A stretch of DNA of 64,000 nt from Martinezella rhizogenes (GTDB lineage Bacteria > Pseudomonadota > Alphaproteobacteria > Rhizobiales > Rhizobiaceae): assembly GCF_000799715.1 (NCBI RefSeq), contig NZ_JUHG01000014.1, positions 124,001 through 188,000 of the forward strand, in the 5' to 3' direction. Positions 45,166-52,232 of this stretch are shown here, one piece after another (the first letter of the stretch is position 1; each line of letters begins with the position of its first letter). A program made the translations under genes and the position numbers. The notes below the pieces were generated by a model. It had not been told where the DNA came from. It searched no databases and saw only the letters and a list, made by a program, of their open reading frames with translations.

Positions 45166-46080
45166 ATGGACCAGAAGATGATCGAGAGCGGCACGGATGG
45201 TGGCGCGGTACTGATGCCGCATCCCGATGTGCCGGCGTCTTCGGGCGGCGTTGGCGCGGGCGTTCTCATGTGCCTGCTGTCCATGTGCTGCATCCAGTTT
45301 GGTGCGGCCCTGTCGTCCTCCGCTATTGCCACTTATGGGCCGTCCGGCGCGACATGGCTGCGGCTATCCTTCGCCGCGATCGCTCTGGCGATCATCGTCC
45401 GGCCGAAGGTCATGCGCTACAGCCGTGCGCAGTGGCTCGGCGCGCTGACGCTCGGCACGGTGTCCGCACTGATGACGCTTTCCTTCTTCTCGGCGATCGA
45501 ACGCATCCCCTTGGGCCTCGCCGTCGCTATTGATTTCCTCGGGCCGCTGTTGGTGGCGACCCTCGGCTTTGGCCTGAGCCGCCAGCTTGCCTGGCCGCTG
45601 ATCGCCGGTATCGGCGTGCTCCTGCTCGCCTATGACGGTGAGGGGTGGGTCGGCAATCTCTCGGGCATATTGTTTGCCTGTGGCGCGGGCACCGGCTGGG
45701 CCTGCTATATCCTGCTGACGAAGAAGGTCGGTAGCGTTTTTGCCGGCTTCGAGGGTCTGTCGATGTCGCTCATCATCGCCGCCATTGTCGCGACACCCTT
45801 CGGCTTTGCCGCAGCCGTTCCGCATTTGACCGGCTACGGCCTCATCGAAATGGCGGGCCTTGCGCTGCTCGTGCCGCTTTTGCCCTATGCGCTGGAAATG
45901 GTGGCGCTGCGACGCATGCCGACATCCTCCTTCGGCATCCTCATGAGCCTGGAACCGGCAATCGGCGCCTTCGCCGGCTTCGTCATCCTGACGCAGCCGC
46001 TGACCCCCTCGCAGATGTTCGGCACGGCGCTGGTCGTCGCTGCCAGCATTGGTGCGACGGTGTTTGTTGCCAAGGGTTAA
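45166..46080 (+). CDS. EamA-family transporter (RhtA-like)
   Basis: This 304-residue inner-membrane protein has ten hydrophobic segments in two EamA repeats (about residues 30-155 and 165-300), as in the threonine/homoserine exporter RhtA. The start is the second of two ATGs because GGAGG lies 5 nt before it. It probably exports amino acids or related metabolites. A palindromic ~190-bp repeat begins 47 nt after the stop. Confidence 0.9.
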   Translation: MDQKMIESGTDGGAVLMPHPDVPASSGGVGAGVLMCLLSMCCIQFGAALSSSAIATYGPSGATWLRLSFAAIALAIIVRPKVMRYSRAQWLGALTLGTVSALMTLSFFSAIERIPLGLAVAIDFLGPLLVATLGFGLSRQLAWPLIAGIGVLLLAYDGEGWVGNLSGILFACGAGTGWACYILLTKKVGSVFAGFEGLSMSLIIAAIVATPFGFAAAVPHLTGYGLIEMAGLALLVPLLPYALEMVALRRMPTSSFGILMSLEPAIGAFAGFVILTQPLTPSQMFGTALVVAASIGATVFVAKG

Positions 46081-46127
46081 TTGGTAGCTGTCGTCTGGCA
46101 ATCGGCTGTCGATATGCCGCACCTCTG

Positions 46128-46319
46128 GCACCCCCCTCTGTCACTGTCGTGACATCTCCCCCACAAGGGGGGAGATCGTTGGGAGGATGCCGCGTGTTCT
46201 GCTTAAAACAATCAGCTTCGATTTCAGCAGATCCGATGCCAGCTTGAGGCGAGAAATTCCTGCGAGTTACCAATCTCCCCCCTTGTGGGGGAGATGTCAC
46301 GAAGTGACAGAGGGGGGCG
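46128..46319. repeat. ~190-bp dispersed element, copy 1, with nested palindromic ends
   Basis: Both ends carry the same ~50-bp block in inverted orientation. Each end folds as GTCAC/GTGAC followed by ATCTCCCCC-ACAA-GGGGGGAGAT. The ~80-bp centre differs from the ends. A second copy lies at 55794-55984 in reverse orientation, with clear similarity also in the centre. This copy lies between the convergent stops of the EamA and haemoglobin genes. It carries no coding sequence. It resembles the class of small palindromic intergenic elements known from rhizobia. Confidence 0.85.
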
Positions 46320-46353
46320 AACACTCTCCGCAAACTCGAAGTGAGACTTTGCC

Positions 46354-46821
46354 TCATTCACCCTGCCGCGCCGGATCATCCATCGCCGGATTGTAGAACA
46401 GCGACAAGGTCAGGCTCTTGGCGATACGCTCGGCCGTTGCCATGAACCAGGCCTTGGCCTCGTCCGTCGAAGCTATGTCATCAAGCGTCTGAGAAAATAG
46501 TGTCAGCCATTCCGGAAACAGATCGGGCGCGATACCCTGGACGCCGACATGCGCCTGCACCGGCTTGCCGCCATAGGCGCCGTTCTTGAAGGCGATGGAG
46601 GACCAGAAGCGTTTCATCTTTTCCATATGCTCCGGCCAGCGGCCGGCAAGGCGGCCGTCGAAGACCGGGCCGAGCCGGGGATGCGCCTGGATGCGGCCGT
46701 AGAAGGTCTCGACCAGCCGGTCGATAAAGGCGGCGTCGATACCGATGCGCGTCATCTCGGCCTCCGCCCTTTCGCGGATGCCGGCCAGATGGGCGGCGCG
46801 GCCTTGTAGGTCATTGTCCAT
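46354..46821 (-). CDS. truncated haemoglobin, group III
   Basis: This 155-residue protein has the 2-on-2 globin pattern of group III: AAFIDRLVETFYGRIQAHPRLGPVF in the B-E region, WSSIAFKNGAYGGKP, the likely proximal His in QAHVGVQG, and LFPEWLTLFSQTL towards the end. AGGAG lies 6 nt before the ATG. Such haem proteins bind O2, NO or peroxide under low oxygen or stress. It is divergent from the iron exporter gene mbfA. Confidence 0.9.
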   Translation of the reverse strand: MDNDLQGRAAHLAGIRERAEAEMTRIGIDAAFIDRLVETFYGRIQAHPRLGPVFDGRLAGRWPEHMEKMKRFWSSIAFKNGAYGGKPVQAHVGVQGIAPDLFPEWLTLFSQTLDDIASTDEAKAWFMATAERIAKSLTLSLFYNPAMDDPARQGE

Positions 46822-47029
46822 GTCATGCTCCTGGCCCCGTCGCACGCAACTTTTTCTGCGGCAATGGGCTTGTGTCGGCTCCTATGTACGCCATTTCCCC
46901 ACGCAACCAAGACGTCATGTCGTCGTTGCGGCGATCTGTCAAAGTCGTCTCGTCGATTTCATCCCGAAATGGCATTCCCTTCTTCTGGATCATGCCTTTA
47001 CGCTTGACCCACGCATTCGGCCACTTTAG

Positions 47030-47046
47030 ATTAGAATAATTCTAAA
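47030..47046. promoter_or_regulatory. Irr box (iron control element, ICE)
   Basis: TTAGAATAATTCTAA is a perfect inverted repeat of TTAGAA around a 3-bp centre, matching the ICE consensus TTTAGAA-N3-TTCTAAA except at the first base. It ends 14 bp before the mbfA start, so binding there would block transcription or initiation. The element is the known target of Irr, which represses mbfA under low iron in Agrobacterium and Bradyrhizobium. Confidence 0.88.
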
Positions 47047-47059
47047 GATGGAGATTTTG

Positions 47060-48043
47060 ATGTTGCTCGGTTTCTTCCGCTCGCCGAAGCGGTCCTTTGC
47101 CTCTTTGTCCGAACAGGAAATTCTCGCAGTCGCCATTGCCGCCGAAGAGGACGACGCACGCATCTTTCTCGCCTATGCCGATATCCTAAGAGCCCAGTAC
47201 CCCGACTCCGCCAAGGTGTTCGAGGATATGGCCGAGGTCGAGGATACCCATCGCAAGACGCTGATCGACATGCACCGCCGACGTTTCGGCGAGCGCATCC
47301 CGCTGATCCGGCGCGAACATGTCAGCGGCTTCTACGATCGCAAGCCCGACTGGCTGCGCAAGAACCTGTCGCTCGACGCTATCCGCCAGGAGGCGGAGGC
47401 GATGGAGCAGCAGGCCTATCATTTCTATGTCGAGGCGGCCAAGCAGATCTCCGATGCCTCGACGCGCCAGCTCCTTGGTGACCTCGCGCTCGCCGAGCAG
47501 GGACACGAAGAGGTCGCCCGCATGCTGGGCGACAAGCACACGCCGGAGAGCGTGAAGGTTGAGGAGGATGCACACGCTCACCGCCAGTTCGTGCTGACCT
47601 ATGTGCAGCCGGGCCTTGCCGGCCTGATGGATGGTTCCGTCTCGACGCTGGCGCCGATCTTTGCGGCGGCCTTCGCAACCCAAAACACCTGGCAGACCTT
47701 CCTCGTCGGCCTGTCGGCCTCCGTCGGCGCCGGCATTTCCATGGGCTTCACGGAAGCCGCCCATGATGACGGCAAGATTTCCGGTCGCGGCTCGCCGATC
47801 AAGCGCGGGCTTGCCTGCGGCATCATGACGGCGCTCGGCGGTCTCGGCCATGCGCTACCCTATCTGATCCCGCATTTCTGGACGGCAACCATCATCGCCG
47901 CCATCGTCGTCTTCTTCGAGCTATGGGTGATCGCCTTCATCCAGAACAAATATATGGAGACGCCGTTCCTCCGAGCCGCCTTCCAGGTCGTGGTCGGCGG
48001 TTCGCTGGTGCTGGCGGCCGGCATATTGATCGGAAATGCCTGA
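47060..48043 (+). CDS. mbfA: membrane-bound ferritin / iron exporter
   Basis: This 327-residue protein fuses a ferritin-like diiron domain (about residues 1-160; EEDDAR, EVEDTHRK, EAMEQQAYHFYVEA, AEQGHEEVA) to a VIT1-like membrane domain (from about 175; VQPGLAGLMDGSVSTLAPIFAAAF). In Bradyrhizobium and Agrobacterium MbfA exports Fe2+ and protects against iron and peroxide stress. The start is the ATG with GGAG 6 nt upstream. The ICE box directly before it indicates Irr control. Confidence 0.96.
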   Translation: MLLGFFRSPKRSFASLSEQEILAVAIAAEEDDARIFLAYADILRAQYPDSAKVFEDMAEVEDTHRKTLIDMHRRRFGERIPLIRREHVSGFYDRKPDWLRKNLSLDAIRQEAEAMEQQAYHFYVEAAKQISDASTRQLLGDLALAEQGHEEVARMLGDKHTPESVKVEEDAHAHRQFVLTYVQPGLAGLMDGSVSTLAPIFAAAFATQNTWQTFLVGLSASVGAGISMGFTEAAHDDGKISGRGSPIKRGLACGIMTALGGLGHALPYLIPHFWTATIIAAIVVFFELWVIAFIQNKYMETPFLRAAFQVVVGGSLVLAAGILIGNA

Positions 48044-48087
48044 GGCCGGTCGGGTCGTATATTCGCAATCACGAAATGTTAAAATTC

Positions 48088-48112
48088 GGAACGCTCCCCG
48101 CCGCCATCGGTT
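48088..48112 (+). promoter_or_regulatory. RpoE2/EcfG-type general stress promoter
   Basis: GGAAC at 48088-48092 is followed after 18 bp by TT at 48111-48112, matching the RpoE2/EcfG consensus GGAAC-N18/19-TT of alphaproteobacterial general stress sigma factors. The start of transcription would lie about 48 nt before the KGG-type gene, which is a typical member of that regulon. Confidence 0.7.
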
Positions 48113-48167
48113 AGCTCCACGAGGCCGCTCTTGGCCTCGTTTGCAAAAATCCAAGGAGGATAGTCCA

Positions 48168-48353
48168 ATGGCAAATCAAGGTGGAACCCACGAACAGCAC
48201 GTCAAGGCGGGCCAGCAGAGCCACAAGAACATGGACAACACCACCAGGAATGCGTCGTCTTCCGGTTCTCGCGAGCAGCAGTCGAGCTCTTCGCGCGGCG
48301 GCACTCATGAGCAGCATGTCAAGGCTGGTCAACAGAGCCACAAGAACAGCTAG
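48168..48353 (+). CDS. KGG/Con-10-type stress protein
   Basis: This 61-residue hydrophilic protein, preceded by AGGAGGA, consists of two copies of GGTHEQHVKAGQQSHKN (residues 5-21 and 44-60) joined by a Ser/Arg/Asn-rich linker. The pattern resembles Con-10/KGG proteins linked to desiccation and general stress. The two DNA copies differ at many third codon positions while the protein repeat is identical, which points to selection on the protein. It is likely disordered. A strong terminator follows. Confidence 0.88.
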   Translation: MANQGGTHEQHVKAGQQSHKNMDNTTRNASSSGSREQQSSSSRGGTHEQHVKAGQQSHKNS

Positions 48354-48424
48354 TTCGCCGACGACGATATCCATTTGTCCATGCCCAAGAGGCAGGGACC
48401 GTTCTGATGAAATTGCGGAAAGCA

Positions 48425-48452
48425 AAAAGGCCGGCACAGTGGCCGGCCTTTT
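48425..48452. terminator. bidirectional intrinsic terminator
   Basis: AAAAGGCCGGC and GCCGGCCTTTT form an 11-bp stem with a 6-nt loop. Ts end the plus strand and As begin it, so the structure works in both directions. It serves the KGG gene and the convergent transglutaminase-like gene, whose stop lies 25 nt away. Confidence 0.88.
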
Positions 48453-48476
48453 GCATGAGTTTGGTTTTCGCGGCGC

Positions 48477-49076
48477 TTACTTGACCGAGCCGACCAGAAT
48501 GTCGCTGCCGTTTTCGATGGTGACCCAGCGGCCGGCATTGAAGCTCGCCTGGCGCTTCAGGTAGGAATAGGGCGTCTTGTACCAGACCTTTACGTCGTCA
48601 TCGAGATTGTCGAGAATGTAGTCGCCCTGCTTGGTGCGTAGCGTCAGCACGGCATGGCCTTCGCCGTCGGGCTTGCGAACAACGGTCATCAGGAGATTAG
48701 CGGCGGAAAAACCCTGCTGGATCAGAAGCTTGCGCTTCAGAAGCGCGAAATCCTCGCAGTCGCCCGCCGTCTTCGGATATTCCCAGTATTCTTCCTGACC
48801 GTAGACTTCCATGTCGGTAGCCGGGGTAATGGTTTTATTGACGCGCAGGTTCACCTGATTGACCAGCGTCCAGGTGGAGGCGGTGAGGTCGACGGGGCCG
48901 GTGTTGCGGGTCGGACCGCACTCGTCGGTGTGGCGCTCGCAAAATTCATAGTGCCCGATAGGCTGGGAGGTGACTGCGCCGATGGTCATCGATGCGGTCT
49001 TCTGCGGGGCCGGCATGGCCGACGATGACATGGCAACTATAGCCGCGAAGGCTACGAATACGCCCTTAATACGCAC
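48477..49076 (-). CDS. transglutaminase-like cysteine peptidase (BTLCP family)
   Basis: This 199-residue protein starts at a GTG with AAGGA 8 nt upstream. A signal peptide covers about residues 1-25. The catalytic triad is visible: Cys in AGDCEDFALLKRKLL, His in GEGHAVLTLRT and Asp in YILDNL. This family includes LapG, which cuts biofilm adhesins, but many rhizobial members have unknown targets and no lapD-type partner is visible here. It shares a terminator with the KGG gene. Confidence 0.9.
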   Translation of the reverse strand: MRIKGVFVAFAAIVAMSSSAMPAPQKTASMTIGAVTSQPIGHYEFCERHTDECGPTRNTGPVDLTASTWTLVNQVNLRVNKTITPATDMEVYGQEEYWEYPKTAGDCEDFALLKRKLLIQQGFSAANLLMTVVRKPDGEGHAVLTLRTKQGDYILDNLDDDVKVWYKTPYSYLKRQASFNAGRWVTIENGSDILVGSVK

Positions 49077-49312
49077 GCCCACTATCCTTGTATCGTCCCT
49101 GCATTTGTTAACAAATTGTTAATGTAGGGGGGTGCGTGAAGTCAATCGTTACTTAAGTGTTAACGCCGGAACCCGGTCATATGGTTAATTTCAGCACAAT
49201 CAAAGGGATAGTTGCCACAATTGGATACGGCTTGTGGTTATCGATATGCAACGCGAATCCGACCCGGCGAGCGGACTGCTCACCGGGTTTGATCATCTCT
49301 ATCTATCTGTTT

Positions 49313-50125
49313 TTATGAAATATTATGCAGCGCCAGCGTCTCTGCCGCGACCAGCATGCGCTCGATATCCTGCGGCCGGGACAGGCGATGATCGCCGTCG
49401 CGCACAAGTGTTAACACCACATCGTCGGCCGGCAGGTGCTCGACCAGTTTTAACGAATGGGCGAATGGCACGTCCTCGTCCTGCATGCCTTGCAGGATAT
49501 GAACCGGGCAGCCGGTCTCGACGATGCCGGTCAAAACGCGATTGACGCGGCCATCCTCGATGAGGGCGCGGGTGAAGATGTTCGGTTCGGAACTATACTC
49601 CGAAGGCTCTTCGAAATAGCCGCGTTCGGCCAGCGACCTGCGCTCGGTGTCGGAAAGGTTCGGCTCGATAAGATCGATGGTGAAGTCCGGGGCGGGGGCG
49701 ATCAGCACAAGGCCGTGGATGACGGGCGCCTTCTTCTGCTTGCGCAGTTCCTGGATCAGCCGGAGCGCGATCCAGCCGCCCATCGACGAGCCGACAAGGA
49801 CGATACGCTTCGGCTTGGCGTGGTCGATGACGGCAAGCGCCTCCTCCAGCCAGCGCGAGATGGTGCCGTCGGTAAACTTGCCGCCGGATTGGCCGTGGCC
49901 CGAATAGTCGAAACGGATGCAGCCGAGCCCGAGCCGTTCGGCCAGCGCGTCAAGCTCCAGCGCCTTGGTGCCGCTCATGTCGGAGCGATAACCGGAGAGC
50001 CAGACGAAGGTGGCACCCTTCGCGCCCTTGCGAGCTTGGCGTTGCTGCATGGCGATCTGTCGATGATCATCGCCGGCGCCAACGGAAAGGAACGTCGGCT
50101 CAAGGCTGGCTAGTGCTTCGGACAT
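49313..50125 (-). CDS. alpha/beta hydrolase
   Basis: This 270-residue protein starts at MSEALASLEP after GGGAG. The triad is clear: Ser in VGSSMGGW, Asp in QGMQDEDVP and His in RDGDHRLS. The oxyanion region is FVWLSGYRSDMSG near residue 40. The family covers esterases, thioesterases and peptidases; resemblance to ABHD10-type thioesterases is possible but unproven. It is divergent from infC, with a 277-bp gap. Confidence 0.9.
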   Translation of the reverse strand: MSEALASLEPTFLSVGAGDDHRQIAMQQRQARKGAKGATFVWLSGYRSDMSGTKALELDALAERLGLGCIRFDYSGHGQSGGKFTDGTISRWLEEALAVIDHAKPKRIVLVGSSMGGWIALRLIQELRKQKKAPVIHGLVLIAPAPDFTIDLIEPNLSDTERRSLAERGYFEEPSEYSSEPNIFTRALIEDGRVNRVLTGIVETGCPVHILQGMQDEDVPFAHSLKLVEHLPADDVVLTLVRDGDHRLSRPQDIERMLVAAETLALHNIS

Positions 50126-50402
50126 CAAGAACTCCCGGAATTTTCCGCTCTTTAAAACAGATTCGCGCGCATGTGACCCCAAAAATTCTCTCGATTTTTA
50201 CGAGCATCCTGTGCTATTCGAGCTTATTACTGTGTCCTTTGCGCATCTTGTGACTGCGCGACGTAGTAATGACGCGCGGGAGGTGATTTTTTCCTGGCGC
50301 CATGCTATTGACTTCAACACAGCTTTTACGACATTTCCGTCAGTTGCGCCGACGGGAGCGAGAAGCTGCAGCTATCCGTAACAATTCGTGGAGAATACGA
50401 CC

Positions 50403-50939
50403 ATTCGCAGACCCTTTAAAACTGATGCGCCCGTGAAGGATGGGCCGCGTTCCAACAGGGAAATTCGGGTTCTAAAAGTTCAGCTTATCGCTGCTGACGG
50501 CCAGAATTTGGGCGTCGTCCCGACCGACGAAGCATTGAGAATGGCAGAGGAGGCCGGTCTCGATCTCGTTGAGATTTCCCCCAATGCTGAAGCGCCTGTG
50601 TGCAAGATCCTCGATCTGGGCAAGCTGAAATATGCCAACCAGAAGAAGGCGGCCGAGGCACGCAAGAAGCAGAAGATCGTCGAAGTCAAAGAAATCAAGA
50701 TGCGCCCGAACATCGACACCCATGACTATGAGGTGAAGATGAAGGCAATCGGTCGTTTCTTCGAAGAAGGCGACAAAGTGAAAGTGACCTTGAAGTTCCG
50801 TGGCCGCGAAATGGCTCACCAGGAACTCGGCATGAAGCTTCTCCAGCAGGTCAAGGAAGATACGGTTGAGATCGCCAAGGTCGAAGCCGAGCCCAAGCTC
50901 GAAGGCCGTCAGATGATGATGGTGCTTGCGCCGAAGTAA
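50403..50939 (+). CDS. infC: translation initiation factor IF-3, probable ATT start
   Basis: IF-3 binds the 30S subunit and checks start-codon pairing. The 178-residue protein has the N-terminal domain (VQLIAADGQNLGVVPTDEAL) and C-terminal domain (IKMRPNIDTHDYEVKMK, VTLKFRGREMAHQELG) of full length. The only well-placed ribosome-binding site (GGAG, 50390-50393) sits 9 nt before ATT, giving M-R-R-P-F as in other rhizobial IF-3 proteins; a GTG at 50388 lacks a site. In E. coli infC also starts with ATT, which lets IF-3 repress its own translation. A terminator follows. Confidence 0.95.
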   Translation: MRRPFKTDAPVKDGPRSNREIRVLKVQLIAADGQNLGVVPTDEALRMAEEAGLDLVEISPNAEAPVCKILDLGKLKYANQKKAAEARKKQKIVEVKEIKMRPNIDTHDYEVKMKAIGRFFEEGDKVKVTLKFRGREMAHQELGMKLLQQVKEDTVEIAKVEAEPKLEGRQMMMVLAPK

Positions 50940-50964
50940 GGCGCTGGCAGGTTCAACAGGTCGG

Positions 50965-50988
50965 AGCCGTCCATTGGGCGGCTTTTTC
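50965..50988 (+). terminator. intrinsic terminator after infC
   Basis: AGCCGTCC and GGGCGGCT pair with one G-T wobble around a 3-nt loop and are followed by four Ts. It lies 25 nt after the infC stop and would separate infC from rpmI-rplT, which are often co-transcribed in other bacteria. Confidence 0.75.
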
Positions 50989-51047
50989 CTTTTATGCCGT
51001 CAGATTGATGCTGTCATCGATCTGCAAAGATTCACGCGTCCGGCCCG

Positions 51048-51117
51048 TTGCACTCTAAGGCAACTGCGGTTATAAGCGCGCGTCCGAACTGACCGGCAGG
51101 GCATGCCGTGGCAGTTC
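51048..51117 (+). promoter_or_regulatory. putative rpmI-rplT promoter and leader hairpin
   Basis: A weak -35 (TTGCAC, 51048-51053), 17-bp spacer and TATAAG (51071-51076) form a possible promoter. The transcript would begin near 51083 and open with an inverted repeat GAACTG...CAGTTC (51086-51117) closed inside by GGCA/TGCC. The leader to rpmI is about 175 nt. In other bacteria L20 binds such leaders to control L35 and L20, but this sequence does not show an evident L20 site. Confidence 0.45.
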
Positions 51118-51258
51118 AGAATGCTGGTGGGATGGTTCATCACCGTATCCACCGTTCAACAACAAACGCTCCGGCACCTTGTCGCAGCCCGGCCCAGCCG
51201 GATCTGTGGGAAGGGCTTTTGAACAAAGCGCGCCAGGAAGCATCGAAGGAGTAGCAAA

Positions 51259-51462
51259 ATGCCCAAGATGAAGACGAAGTCCTCTGCCAAGAAGCGGTTC
51301 AAGATCACCGCGACCGGCAAGGTCAAGGCAGCCGCTGCTGGCAAGCGCCACGGCATGATCAAGCGTAGCAACAAGTTCATTCGCGACGCCCGCGGCACCA
51401 TGGTTCTCGCAGAACCGGATGGTCGTAAGGTTATCAAGAACTACTTGCCGAACGGTCTCTAA
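51259..51462 (+). CDS. rpmI: 50S ribosomal protein L35
   Basis: This 67-residue basic protein begins MPKMKTKSSAKKRFK after GAAGGAG and has the L35 core TGKVKAAAAGKRHGM. It is part of the large ribosomal subunit. It is followed 37 nt later by rplT. A possible promoter and a structured leader lie upstream. Confidence 0.98.
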   Translation: MPKMKTKSSAKKRFKITATGKVKAAAAGKRHGMIKRSNKFIRDARGTMVLAEPDGRKVIKNYLPNGL

Positions 51463-51499
51463 GACTATTCGTAACGCTATAGACTAAGGAGATCATGAA

Positions 51500-51904
51500 A
51501 TGGCACGCGTAAAAAGAGGCGTAACCTCGCACGCCAAGCATAAGAAGGTTCTGAAGCAGGCTCGTGGATTCTACGGCCGCCGCAAGAACACCATCCGGAC
51601 CGCCAAGGCCGCTGTCGATCGTTCCAAGCAGTACGCTTATCGCGACCGCAAGGTTAACAAGCGCAACTTCCGCGCCCTCTGGATCCAGCGTATTAACGCT
51701 GCCGTCCGCGAACACGGCCTGACCTACGGCCGTTTCATCGACGGCCTCACCAAGGCTGGCATCGAAGTCGACCGTAAGGTTCTGTCCGACATGGCGATCC
51801 ATGAGACGGAAGCTTTCGGCGCGCTCGTCGCTGCCTCGAAGAAGGCTCTTGATTACCTCAAGGAAGCCGGCACGAAGAACGAGTTCGAAGCAGCCGTTAA
51901 CTAA
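51500..51904 (+). CDS. rplT: 50S ribosomal protein L20
   Basis: This 134-residue protein shows the L20 sequence from MARVKRGVTSHAKHKK through FYGRRKNTIRTAK to the C-terminal helix region. L20 is an early assembly protein of the 50S subunit and in several bacteria represses its own operon. AAGGAG precedes the ATG. A strong terminator follows after 34 nt. Confidence 0.98.
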   Translation: MARVKRGVTSHAKHKKVLKQARGFYGRRKNTIRTAKAAVDRSKQYAYRDRKVNKRNFRALWIQRINAAVREHGLTYGRFIDGLTKAGIEVDRKVLSDMAIHETEAFGALVAASKKALDYLKEAGTKNEFEAAVN

Positions 51905-51938
51905 CGCCGCTTCGCACGTCTTTCGTAAATTCATTATG

Positions 51939-51970
51939 AAACCCGCGCTGGCGAAACCGGCGCGGGTTTT
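51939..51970 (+). terminator. intrinsic terminator after rplT
   Basis: AAACCCGCGC and GCGCGGGTTT form a 10-bp stem with an 11-nt loop, followed by a T-rich stretch. It separates rplT from pheS. Confidence 0.88.
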
Positions 51971-52057
51971 GTGTTTTGCAGCATACGCTTTTCCATCGTG
52001 TCAGGCGGTCCTGTCGGGCGGAACCCCGGGAAATGGATCGTGTATCGGGCGGCAAGT

Positions 52058-52086
52058 GCCAAGGTCCGCTTTCTTGGCGGCTTTTT
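52058..52086 (+). promoter_or_regulatory. attenuator-like hairpin in the pheS leader
   Basis: GCCAAG and CTTGGC form a 6-bp stem with a 9-nt loop; three nt later comes TTTTT. It lies 146 nt before pheS. A possible leader frame from GTG 51971 contains TTT Phe codons, three of them around the hairpin, but is not a clear leader peptide. This could be an attenuator as known for pheST in enterobacteria, or only a weak terminator. Confidence 0.35.
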
Positions 52087-52232
52087 GTCATTTGCCCGGT
52101 TGATTGGCCGCTTGCACATGGGTAGTGATCTGCAACGCTTCATCGTTGCCACAAGCATTCTGATGCGGGCGTTCTCCATTATTCCGCGGACTGAGCGGCG
52201 TTCCAAGCCCGCCGCCCGCAAGGCAGGACCAG

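Noticed and set aside
43894..45222. Long N-terminal extension to the HAD protein, antisense to the amidohydrolase gene
   Set aside because: The HAD fold begins exactly at MKVLMVDVDG with a ribosome-binding site; the extension overlaps a well-defined gene on the other strand.
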